Positions 1 through 6,063 of a DNA stretch of 21,153 nucleotides are shown piece by piece. Each line of letters starts with the position of its first letter. The first letter of the stretch is position 1. The stretch is from IMG/VR virus record IMGVR_UViG_3300045971_000070, positions 1-21,153 of that record; one strand, 5' to 3'. The translations under genes and the position numbers were made by a program. This stretch comes from a virus. The notes under the pieces were generated by a model. It was not told the origin of the DNA and made no database searches. It saw only the letters and a program-made list of their open reading frames with translations.

Positions 1-1
1 G

Positions 2-217
2 GCGTATTACGCGGACTATGACCATGTAGTCTTATGCCAGTTATTCGGCACGATGATGGATTTACCAGAGGGTTGGCCGATGTACACTTGCGATATTAAG
101 CAATTATGTGATTCATTGGGCAATATTGAGTTACCGGAACAAAAAAAAGGCGAACATAACGCGCTTGAAGATGCCAGATGGAATAAAGAAGCTTATGAAT
201 TTTTGATTAATTTGTAA
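2..217 (+). CDS. 3'-5' exonuclease, DEDDh type (3' end only)
   Basis: The gene enters from the left edge; 71 codons remain in frame 2, ending in TAA at 215-217. The remaining part begins with a DYDHVV segment (an exonuclease-fold Asp within a beta strand) followed by LCQLFGTM, and closes with HNALEDARW. The His plus Asp five residues later match the last motif of DEDDh exonucleases. This pattern resembles the phage and mycobacterial RNase AS-like family, which trims RNA or DNA 3' ends. The N-terminal motif with the first Asp and Glu is outside the window. It lies just before a glycosidase and the scaffold gene, so it appears to be an accessory nuclease at the edge of the morphogenesis block. 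The family call is from motif recognition; the substrate is unknown. Confidence 0.75.
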   Translation, partial: AYYADYDHVVLCQLFGTMMDLPEGWPMYTCDIKQLCDSLGNIELPEQKKGEHNALEDARWNKEAYEFLINL

Positions 218-267
218 GGGTAAATGATATGAAATTGTCATAATATTTAATAGTTGGAGTTTATGAA

Positions 268-1548
268 ATGAGTAAGCATCATTCACATGGTACGCATGGC
301 ACACATGGTGGAACACCTACACCACCTAATCCACCTGTGCCGCCTACGCCACCACCCACACCGCCTACACCACCAGTAACAGGTGGAAAAACTAATTTAA
401 TACTTGGCTTCCATGTGCACGACTCAATGGATATTCCATCCGCAGCAAGTACGGGCTATCAAGCCATTCGACTGTGGGACTCTGGGGTAGATTGGGCCAG
501 TCTGGAACCAAACTCCAATGCTTGGCAATATAAGGTTATTGATGGTTATATCACGAAAAGTAAAGCGGCTAACCTGAAAGTGTTATTGACGCTTGGGCTT
601 ACTCCCCGATGGGCGTCAGCTAGGCCCGATGAAGAATCGAATTATGCACCGGGTAATGCAGCGGAACCAGCGGATATAAATACTTGGAGAACCTATGTAC
701 GTACCATTGCTACCAAGTATAAAGGGAGCATTGAAGCCTATGAAATATGGAACGAGGTAAACTATCCGTATGACCCACAATTCAATGGTGATGGTGGCGC
801 GCCTAATGGGTTTTTTAGTGGCAATGTTAGCGATATGGTTGAGCTTACGCAAACAGCCTATGAAGAGATTAAGAAAGTTGACCCTAATGCTCTGGTGCTA
901 TCACCTTCCATTCATCCTGCCTCAGGTGACTGGGGTGGTAAGTTTGACGCCTTTCTTTCGCAAGGTGGAGCGCATTATATAGATGTAGTTAGTCAACATT
1001 ATTATTTTGACCCTGAGCCAGAAAGCATCATACCTGCCATGCGGTCTTTAAAAGACACTATGGTAAAGAATGGCGTCGGCAAGCTGCCTGTATGGAATAC
1101 TGAAGTTGGTCAAAGTTTCTTTGACGATGCTAAATTAAGAAAGACTATACCCGTAGAAGATTTGATCTATTCACTAACATTAAGAACCTATCTAATTAAT
1201 GTATCCGAAGGCATATCACGAGTATATTGGTACGCTTGGGACAATGACAGTATGGGGGTTTCTACTCCTGGAACTAAAAATCAATTGGGTAGTGCAGCGG
1301 TCAGTGCAGCAAACCATCTGCTTGATAATCTAACATCAGTGACATGCAGTTCAGCTAATAATGTTTGGGAATGCAAGGTACAGACAGGAACCAGCAAATT
1401 TAAAGTGGTGTGGTTACAAGGTATCAATGCTACCAGCAGTTTTAAAGTTACAGGTAATGCTACCCGATGGGGTAAAACCCAAGTGACCTACAGCGCTGGT
1501 CAAGCCATCCAACTTGATGAACGACCTGTCGTGATTCAAGGTTGGTAA
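268..1548 (+). CDS. Clan GH-A glycoside hydrolase with His/Pro-rich N-terminus
   Basis: A 426-residue protein. Residues 1-15 are His/Gly/Thr-rich (His 4, 5, 7, 10, 13) and residues 16-38 are a Pro/Thr linker. A TIM-barrel-like domain starts near residue 43. Two signatures fit clan GH-A: YEIWNEVN, with likely acid/base Glu163, and LPVWNTEVG, with likely nucleophile Glu279. The order and spacing (about 116 residues) suit retaining families such as GH39 or GH5. A small beta-rich C-terminal part follows from about residue 355. There is no signal peptide, so it would be released by lysis or carried on the virion. It is read from ATG 268, with TTGGAG about 8 bases upstream; an ATG at 263 stops after two codons. 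It probably cuts a host or environmental polysaccharide. The substrate is not predictable here. Confidence 0.8.
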   Translation: MSKHHSHGTHGTHGGTPTPPNPPVPPTPPPTPPTPPVTGGKTNLILGFHVHDSMDIPSAASTGYQAIRLWDSGVDWASLEPNSNAWQYKVIDGYITKSKAANLKVLLTLGLTPRWASARPDEESNYAPGNAAEPADINTWRTYVRTIATKYKGSIEAYEIWNEVNYPYDPQFNGDGGAPNGFFSGNVSDMVELTQTAYEEIKKVDPNALVLSPSIHPASGDWGGKFDAFLSQGGAHYIDVVSQHYYFDPEPESIIPAMRSLKDTMVKNGVGKLPVWNTEVGQSFFDDAKLRKTIPVEDLIYSLTLRTYLINVSEGISRVYWYAWDNDSMGVSTPGTKNQLGSAAVSAANHLLDNLTSVTCSSANNVWECKVQTGTSKFKVVWLQGINATSSFKVTGNATRWGKTQVTYSAGQAIQLDERPVVIQGW

Positions 1549-1567
1549 ACTAGAAGGTAATTAATAA

Positions 1568-2710
1568 ATGAGTAATGAAATTAATGTCACCACCGAATCC
1601 CAACCCTCACAGGCGGTAGGTAGTGTAACAGATCAAATATCGGCGTTATTGATGGAAGATCAAGCGCCAGAAGAAAAGAAAGAACCAAAAGCAGCCAAGC
1701 CCAAAGCTCAAGAGTCTAAGCCGGATTTACCCCTAAGCGAGGATTCAACAGAGGATGGTAACGAGGATGACGAGGGTGAATTCTATGAGAAAGACCTAGT
1801 TGACGAAAGTGAACTAGAAGAGCCTGAAATTGAAGACAATGCTGGCCCCAGTGAAGACGAGGAAGCCACATGGTCTAAGGTGTTAGGTGTACCAGAAGAT
1901 AAAATTATTCTTGATGACGAGGGTGACTTTGCTGGCTTTAAAGTTAATGTTGCTGGCAAGATTGAAGTTGTTCCTGCTGCTGAGTTAATCTCAGGATACC
2001 AGAAGAATAGAGCAATCGACCAGAAAGGCAAAGCCCTAGCGGAAGAAAAGAAAAATTTTGAATCCCAGAAAATGCAAACTTTGCAAGAGTATGGCACCAA
2101 GATTAAAGATGCTGAGGCATTAACCACATATCTTGAAAACTCTTTAGTTAAAGAGTATCAAGGTGTAGATTGGAATACCTTACGCTATTCTAATCCTGGT
2201 GAATATGCAGCACTGGTACAAGATTACAACATTCGTGTTGATGAAATACAAAAGATTAAAACGGCGACTGATACTGTAAAACAGCAAGAGACTGAAAAGT
2301 ATCAACAAGAGTTTGGTCAAAGAACGCAAGCCTATATACAAGAGCAAGTACAGAAAGCGATAGAGAAACATCCTGAGTGGCAAGATACCAATAAGTTTAA
2401 ATCTGCATTAAGCACTATGCAAAACTTTGTATCTGACACTTATGGCTTCTCCGCTCAAGAATTTGCTGATGTAAAAGACGCCCGTATTTTAGATTTGATT
2501 CTGGATGCTCAAAAGTATCGTGCTGGAAAGACGATAGCAGAAAAGAAATTGGCTAAGCCTGTAGGTAAGTTTCAGAAACCTACTGGACAGGTGAAAGCTA
2601 CCAAAACCAAATTAGAGCAGCTGACTAGCAAGGCTAAAACCTCAAGCGGTTACGCAAAACATGCAGCCGAGACGGATGCAGTGGCAGAGCTGCTCAAAAA
2701 TATTTATTAG
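1568..2710 (+). CDS. Capsid scaffolding protein
   Basis: A 380-residue protein directly upstream of the major capsid gene, the usual place for the scaffold that templates procapsid assembly. Residues 30-100 are very acidic and Lys/Glu-rich. Residues 100-165 contain a compact segment (FKVNVAGK, then ELISGYQKNRAIDQK) common in SU10-type scaffold-like proteins. Residues 155-300 are predicted mostly helical and coiled-coil-like (long Glu/Gln/Lys runs). The C-terminus is basic (KAKTSSGYAKH), like the coat-binding tails of known scaffolds, and ends DAVAELLKNIY. No protease motif is visible. The stop overlaps the AGGGG ribosome-binding site of the capsid gene. Role assignment rests on position, composition and that short conserved segment. 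Confidence 0.8.
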   Translation: MSNEINVTTESQPSQAVGSVTDQISALLMEDQAPEEKKEPKAAKPKAQESKPDLPLSEDSTEDGNEDDEGEFYEKDLVDESELEEPEIEDNAGPSEDEEATWSKVLGVPEDKIILDDEGDFAGFKVNVAGKIEVVPAAELISGYQKNRAIDQKGKALAEEKKNFESQKMQTLQEYGTKIKDAEALTTYLENSLVKEYQGVDWNTLRYSNPGEYAALVQDYNIRVDEIQKIKTATDTVKQQETEKYQQEFGQRTQAYIQEQVQKAIEKHPEWQDTNKFKSALSTMQNFVSDTYGFSAQEFADVKDARILDLILDAQKYRAGKTIAEKKLAKPVGKFQKPTGQVKATKTKLEQLTSKAKTSSGYAKHAAETDAVAELLKNIY

Positions 2711-2722
2711 GGGTAAATTAAA

Positions 2723-3106
2723 ATGAGCACAGCGAATCTTGATTCGGCCGATCTTAAAGCGGCCACATATAAAGGACTCATACGTGAAGACGTCATGAAC
2801 AGGATTTTTGACATCAGTCGAATCCCATTACCATTTACTGATATGATTGGAAGTGATACACACAAGAACGAATATACGGAGTGGACGCTCGATGTCCTGG
2901 CAACGCCTGACGTCACAAATGCTGTCGTGGATGGTTCTGACGCCTCTGGTAATAATACCGTTATTGGTAATCGTGTCGGCAATCATAGCCAGATCAGTCA
3001 GAAGGTGGTGCGTGTCTCATTTCGTGCGGATGCTTCCGATGTGATCGGAAGAACGAAAGAAACAAGCTATCAGGTCATGAGAAGGCAACAAGAACTTAGA
3101 AGGGAT
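2723..3106 (+). CDS. Major capsid protein, exon 1 (codons 1-128)
   Basis: This encodes the N-terminal 128 residues of an HK97-fold major capsid protein of the DUF5309/SU10 type. It has an AGGGG ribosome-binding site before ATG 2723. Unspliced, the frame runs nine residues further and stops at TAA 3134-3136. The true exon end is placed after GAT 3104-3106. Joining here to GTA at 4137 gives ELRRD-VDAICLQNQ, which matches the continuous helix of the family (R-D-hydrophobic-Glu/Asp-x-Ala). The last exon base is U, and AAGGGAU (3100-3106) can pair with GUCCCCUU (3120-3127), with a U.G at the splice site and one bulged C. The joined gene (2723-3106, 4137-4235, 5409-5972) encodes 348 residues plus stop. 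Confidence 0.88.
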
Positions 3107-3256
3107 AGATGGCATTTTAGTCCCCTTGCTGCGTAAGTAGCAATGTAATAACCGCGTGAATTGCTGGAACCCCTGAAAAGGGCAATCAGCAGCCAAGCTT
3201 TCCGGTGACGGATTGAAGGTTCAGAGACTAATGTATACGGTCTCATCGAAATGCTC

Positions 3257-3285
3257 TAGACAACAAGAGCTTAGTAGTATATAAT
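3257..3285 (+). promoter_or_regulatory. Sigma70-like promoter inside intron 1
   Basis: TAGACA (3257-3262), a 17-base spacer, then TATAAT (3280-3285) match the -35 and -10 consensus in 11 of 12 positions at ideal spacing. Transcription would start near 3292, inside the intron and after the R element, and would deliver the homing endonuclease ORF (ATG 3329) without the 5' half of the ribozyme. The surrounding sequence is AT-rich, which raises the chance of accidental TATAAT matches, but the paired -35 box makes it credible. Confidence 0.55.
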
Positions 3286-3328
3286 ATTATTTAATATGAT
3301 TTAATATTATTAACTAAAAGGTGAGATT

Positions 3329-4054
3329 ATGAAACAACACGAGTGCGCGGCAACCAAGTTATGTAAAACTTGTAATACAGAGAAGTCTGTCAGTGAATAC
3401 CATAGTTATTTTGACAACAGGAAAGGAAAGACATACCTGAAAGGTAAATGTAAACTTTGTGAGAATGCTAAAGAGAAAGAGCGTTATAACAGCAACGAGC
3501 AAGCTCGATTATTTAAATTAGCTAATCAAGCTGTAAAAAGATCAACGGATGAATTTAAGAAGAAATCATCAGATTATCACAAAGGTTACAACGTTTTGAA
3601 TGCTGGAAAAATAAGTATTCAGAAAAAAGAGTATAGAAACAAGCCTGATGTAATTGCTAGAGAAAAGGCCAGATTGGCTAAAACTTATGCAGAAAATAAG
3701 GACTTAATAGTTTCAAAAAGGAAGGCTTTTTATGAAGCTAATCCTGAAAGACTAGATGCTATTAGGGAATATCATAAGCAACATTTTAAAGAAAATGTTT
3801 CTTATTACACTGAAAAGACTGAAAGATATAGAACCAGAGCCAAACGAGCTAAACCCATTTGGTATAACGCAGCTAAAATAATTGAGCTACGCAAAGAGGC
3901 AAGGCGATTGACATTAAGTACAGGTGTACAACATGAGGTGGATCATATTGTACCTTTACAAGGTGAGTTGGTAACTGGTTTACACTGGCATGGCAACATG
4001 CAGATATTGACTAAATTGGACAATATCAGGAAAAGTAATAAACATCTTGGTTGA
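3329..4054 (+). CDS. HNH homing endonuclease of intron 1
   Basis: A 241-residue protein inside intron 1, preceded by AAAGGTGAG 4-5 bases before ATG 3329. The N-terminus has two CxxC pairs (Cys12/15 and Cys41/44), a likely zinc finger. Residues 50-175 are basic, helical and loosely repetitive (for example AFYEANPER). The C-terminus holds the HNH nuclease: HEVDHIVPL with Asp205-His206, then Asn223 and Asn232 in the NMQIL and LDNIRKSN segments. It would nick or cut intronless capsid alleles so that the intron is copied in. It is clearly related in design to the endonuclease of intron 2 (shared start MK-x-HEC, two CxxC, HNH end). The stop TGA 4052-4054 touches the S element of the ribozyme. Confidence 0.88.
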   Translation: MKQHECAATKLCKTCNTEKSVSEYHSYFDNRKGKTYLKGKCKLCENAKEKERYNSNEQARLFKLANQAVKRSTDEFKKKSSDYHKGYNVLNAGKISIQKKEYRNKPDVIAREKARLAKTYAENKDLIVSKRKAFYEANPERLDAIREYHKQHFKENVSYYTEKTERYRTRAKRAKPIWYNAAKIIELRKEARRLTLSTGVQHEVDHIVPLQGELVTGLHWHGNMQILTKLDNIRKSNKHLG

Positions 4055-4136
4055 TGATATAGTCCTATCCTTTAGGTAACTAAAGGTGGAGAGATAAAGA
4101 ACTCTCCCGCCCTGTAAACGGGACGTAAAAATAATG

Positions 4137-4235
4137 GTAGATGCCATTTGTTTACAAAACCAGGCTTCTGTCTCTGATGATGGTGGCTCTACAGCGGGTA
4201 AAGTCGGTGGTCTTCCTACTTGGTTATCTAGCCAT
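4137..4235 (+). CDS. Major capsid protein, exon 2 (codons 129-161)
   Basis: A 33-codon exon between the two introns, starting VDAICLQNQASVSDD and ending GGLPTWLSSH. This is the part of DUF5309-type capsid proteins just after the conserved helix, where homologs read Ala-Gly-Leu-x-x-Trp-Leu/Ile. The start follows the terminal G of intron 1. The end is after CAT 4233-4235, because GCCAU (4231-4235) pairs with GUGGC (4246-4250), with the U.G at the splice site, and because that end keeps the frame into exon 3. Without splicing of intron 2 the frame continues KLNCGLAA and stops at 4260-4262. The exon contains no start codon and cannot be a gene by itself. Confidence 0.86.
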
Positions 4236-4433
4236 AAACTTAATTGTGGCCTTGCAGCGTAAGCTACAAGTAAAAATTGGGTGAATTGCTGGGATATCTT
4301 TAAGGGTTAGTGGCTACAACATAACAGGTGACTGTAAGTGTGAATGCTTGAAAACACTAGCTTATATGACAATCAGCAGCCAAGGGACTTAGTGATAAGT
4401 TCAAGGTTCAACGACTAGGTTATACAGTCTTTA

Positions 4434-4462
4434 TTTGCATAATTATGGAAGTACACTATATT
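4434..4462 (+). promoter_or_regulatory. Possible weak promoter inside intron 2
   Basis: TTTGCA (4434-4439), a 17-base spacer and TATATT (4457-4462) match the sigma70 consensus in 4 of 6 and 5 of 6 positions. It sits just downstream of the R element and about 30 bases before the endonuclease start, the same relative place as the stronger promoter of intron 1. In AT-rich DNA such a match can be accidental. Confidence 0.25.
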
Positions 4463-4493
4463 TGTACTAACAGTAATTAAAAAGGTGAAGACG

Positions 4494-5375
4494 ATGAAAA
4501 CCCACGAGTGCCCGACAACCAAAAAATGTAAAGTTTGTTTAGAAATAAAGGTTTTATCCGAGTTCAAAGCAAGATCGTTAGAATGTAAAAGTTGTTTAAA
4601 CGTAAGAACAAGATTAGAAAGATCAACACCAGAAGGAAAGGAAAAACGCTCAAAAGAATGCAGAAAATATTATGAGGCTAATGCTGCTGTAATAGCAGAA
4701 AAGGCTCTTGAATATAGAAGCAATAATTATGAGTTATGTTTAGCTAAAGAAAGATCATACCGTTTGGCTAATCCTGATAAATTATCAGGAATAAGTAGAA
4801 AATGTTATGAGGCTCATAGAGAGCAAAGATTAGCTTATGGTAAGTACTATAATCTTTTAAATAAAGACAAGAGGTCTAAGCAGGCTAAGGAATGGAGATT
4901 AAATAATCTTGATAGATGCGTTAAAAATGCTAGAAAATGGCGAGATGCTAATATAGAAAGATGCAAAGTTAAAGATAAGGCTTGGAAAGAGGCTAATCCA
5001 GAACTTGTTTTTAAGTATGAAAAAACATCTTATTATAAGAACCAAAAGAAACGTATTGCCAAAACTAAAAAATGGCAATTGGCTAATCCAGAAAAAGCAG
5101 CAATTATTAAACGTGTCTGTCACGCAAATAGAAGAGCTGCAAAGTTAAGGGCTAGTGTTTCTTGGAAGAACAAAGATAAAATTAAAGCTATATATAAGGA
5201 AGCAATTAGACTTACTGAGTTAACAGGAATAGCGTTCCATGTTGACCATATAGTCCCTTTAAAAGGTAAGTTTGTAACTGGTCTGCATTGTGAGGCTAAT
5301 TTACAAATATTGCCTGCTTATGAAAATATGGCTAAAAGTAACAAGTTTTTGGTTGATGATATAGTCTATTCTTAG
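4494..5375 (+). CDS. HNH homing endonuclease of intron 2
   Basis: A 293-residue protein. I take ATG 4494 over the in-frame GTG 4485: it gives the start MKTHEC, matching MKQHEC of the intron 1 enzyme, and AAAGGTGAAG lies just upstream. Two CxxC pairs (Cys12/15, Cys31/34) form a probable zinc finger. Residues 52-213 are about eleven tandem 15-residue units of the form (K/R)xWRxANx(D/E)(K/R). The C-terminal HNH domain shows FHVDHIVPL (Asp251-His252), Asn269 in ANLQIL and Asn278, Asn283 in YENMAKSN. The reading frame runs through the ribozyme S element, adding the tail FLVDDIVYS. Expected role: cleavage of capsid genes lacking intron 2 at the exon 2/exon 3 junction. Confidence 0.87.
   Translation: MKTHECPTTKKCKVCLEIKVLSEFKARSLECKSCLNVRTRLERSTPEGKEKRSKECRKYYEANAAVIAEKALEYRSNNYELCLAKERSYRLANPDKLSGISRKCYEAHREQRLAYGKYYNLLNKDKRSKQAKEWRLNNLDRCVKNARKWRDANIERCKVKDKAWKEANPELVFKYEKTSYYKNQKKRIAKTKKWQLANPEKAAIIKRVCHANRRAAKLRASVSWKNKDKIKAIYKEAIRLTELTGIAFHVDHIVPLKGKFVTGLHCEANLQILPAYENMAKSNKFLVDDIVYS
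4647..5132 (+). repeat. 15-residue tandem repeats within the endonuclease
   Basis: The aromatic position of each unit falls at residues 60, 74, 89, 105, 119, 134, 149, 164, 180, 194, with Cys at 209, so the period is 15 residues (45 bases). Clear copies include KEWRLNNLDR, RKWRDANIER, KAWKEANPEL and KKWQLANPEK. At DNA level GGCTAATCC recurs. The units are basic and likely helical, forming an extended DNA-contacting spacer between zinc finger and nuclease. Confidence 0.75.
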
Positions 5376-5408
5376 GCGAGAGTTTAAGTAGTCGGTAATT
5401 AAAAAGCG

Positions 5409-5972
5409 ACTAATAATACAAAGAATTATGGTGGTACTGCTGGCGGGTTCTCTGGTTCGACGGGTTTAACGGTTGCCAGAATACCTACAGCGGCAAGAGG
5501 CTTAACTGAAACATTGGTGCGTGATGCTGTACAAGCTGTTTATACAGATGGTGGCGATCCTACTGTGATGATGTCTATTCCTGGGGTTATTCGTAAATTC
5601 AGTGAATACTTATTTACTAGCTCAGCACGTGTGGCTACCTTGATGAGCGATCAAGGCAAGAGTACAGAACAAGCTACTGCATTGGGTTCTGTAAACGTAT
5701 TTGTTACAGATTTCGGGACTCTTAAAATGGTGCCCAATCGACTGCAACAAAAACACACTGACTCTGGATCAACCCAGGTTGCTGATGTGTTTATACTTGA
5801 TCCTTCCTATTTATCCCTTTCATATCTTAAGGGCTATCGGACGGAAGACTTGGCTAAGACTGGCCTTGCTGAAAATAAACAAATGTCAGTTGATTGGACG
5901 TTGAAAGTCTTGACTGAAAAATCGATGGCGATCATTGGTGACATTAATCCAGCAACTGCTGTAACACTTTAA
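5409..5972 (+). CDS. Major capsid protein, exon 3 (codons 162-348)
   Basis: 187 codons plus TAA 5970-5972. It starts TNNTKNYGGTAGGF and continues through RGLTETLVRDAVQAVY, GGDPTVMMSIPGVIRKF, then VNVFVTDFGTLKMVPNR and FILDPSYLSLSYLKGY. This order (helix, GGxPdxxMxxP loop, beta strands with P-domain-like turns) is typical of the second half of DUF5309/SU10-type major capsid proteins. The exon boundary is fixed by phase: ACT begins a codon, and CAT ends one in exon 2. The first in-frame GTG or ATG within the exon would give only a truncated protein lacking the spine helix, so independent translation is unlikely to make a working coat protein. The capsid lattice protein is the most abundant virion protein, so its production depends on efficient splicing of both introns. 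Confidence 0.87.
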   Translation, partial: TNNTKNYGGTAGGFSGSTGLTVARIPTAARGLTETLVRDAVQAVYTDGGDPTVMMSIPGVIRKFSEYLFTSSARVATLMSDQGKSTEQATALGSVNVFVTDFGTLKMVPNRLQQKHTDSGSTQVADVFILDPSYLSLSYLKGYRTEDLAKTGLAENKQMSVDWTLKVLTEKSMAIIGDINPATAVTL

Positions 5973-6003
5973 ATAAACGATCAGAATAATACCTGCTAGT
6001 TTT

Positions 6004-6046
6004 CCTGCCTAATTGGTTATTCACCTTCCCAAATTAGGTAGGTTTT
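6004..6046 (+). terminator. Rho-independent-like terminator after the capsid gene
   Basis: CCTGCCTAATT (6004-6014) pairs with AATTAGGTAGG (6032-6042), 11 bp including one G.U, with a 17-base loop and then only four T's. The large loop and short T tract suggest a partial terminator that lowers, rather than ends, transcription into the following genes. The next gene has no clear promoter of its own, which fits read-through. Confidence 0.6.
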
Positions 6047-6063
6047 AATTCTTGGAGAATAAA

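Larger units (their letters stand above)
3107..4136 (+). ncRNA. Group I self-splicing intron 1 in the capsid gene
   Basis: A 1030-nt intron. Core elements appear in order: P2 hairpin TTGCTGC-GTAA-GTAGCAA (3126-3143); P-element AATTGCTGG (about 3159-3167); P5 CCCT-GAAA-AGGG; Q-element AATCAGCAGCCAAG (3184-3197); P6a TCCG-GTGA-CGGA; R-element GTTCAGAGACTA (3219-3230); S-element GATGATATAGTCC (4053-4065). P7 is formed by GACTA (3226-3230) and TAGTC (4060-4064). After it come P9-type hairpins CCTTTAG-GTAA-CTAAAGG (4069-4086) and GGAGAG/CTCTCC (4088-4107). The intron ends in G at 4136. Exon 2 bases 4139-4147 can pair with intron bases 3109-3117 as an extended P10. The core resembles phage IA-type introns. 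The endonuclease gene lies between R and S (P8 region). Confidence 0.9.
4236..5408 (+). ncRNA. Group I self-splicing intron 2 in the capsid gene
   Basis: A 1173-nt intron related to intron 1. P1 is GCCAU/GUGGC. The P2 arm CTTGCAGC-GTAA-GCTACAAG (4251-4270) has one C-A mismatch and the same GTAA loop as intron 1. The P-element AATTGCTGGGA follows, then Q AATCAGCAGCCAAG (about 4371-4384), R GGTTCAACGACTAG (about 4405-4418) and S GATGATATAGTC (5355-5366). P7 is GACTA (4413-4417) with TAGTC (5362-5366). The region between P and Q (about 4298-4370) is longer than in intron 1. The 3' end is put at G5408, so that exon 3 opens with ACT and the capsid reading frame is kept. The endonuclease ORF lies between R and S and reads through the S element. 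Confidence 0.87.

Noticed and set aside
218-267. Promoter before the glycosidase (CATAAT at 239-244)
   Set aside because: No acceptable -35 box at 16-18 bases upstream; AT-rich background.
1783-2127. Minus-strand reading frame rich in Ser/Leu
   Set aside because: It mirrors the acidic codons of the scaffold gene and has no ribosome-binding site or recognisable protein features.
2723-3136. A complete 137-residue capsid-related gene
   Set aside because: The last nine residues come from the intron; exons 2 and 3 continue the capsid fold in frame, and group I core elements lie between.
3241-3326. Ribosome-site sequestration in intron 1 (TCTCA pairing with TGAGA)
   Set aside because: Only five base pairs across about 75 bases; expected by chance.
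4485-4493. GTG start for the intron 2 endonuclease
   Set aside because: The GTG is part of the ribosome-binding site AAAGGTGAAG, and ATG 4494 matches the start of the intron 1 enzyme.
3107-5408. Inteins or gene fragments instead of introns
   Set aside because: The reading frame is not continuous between exons, there are no splicing-domain motifs, and RNA core elements P, Q, R, S are present.
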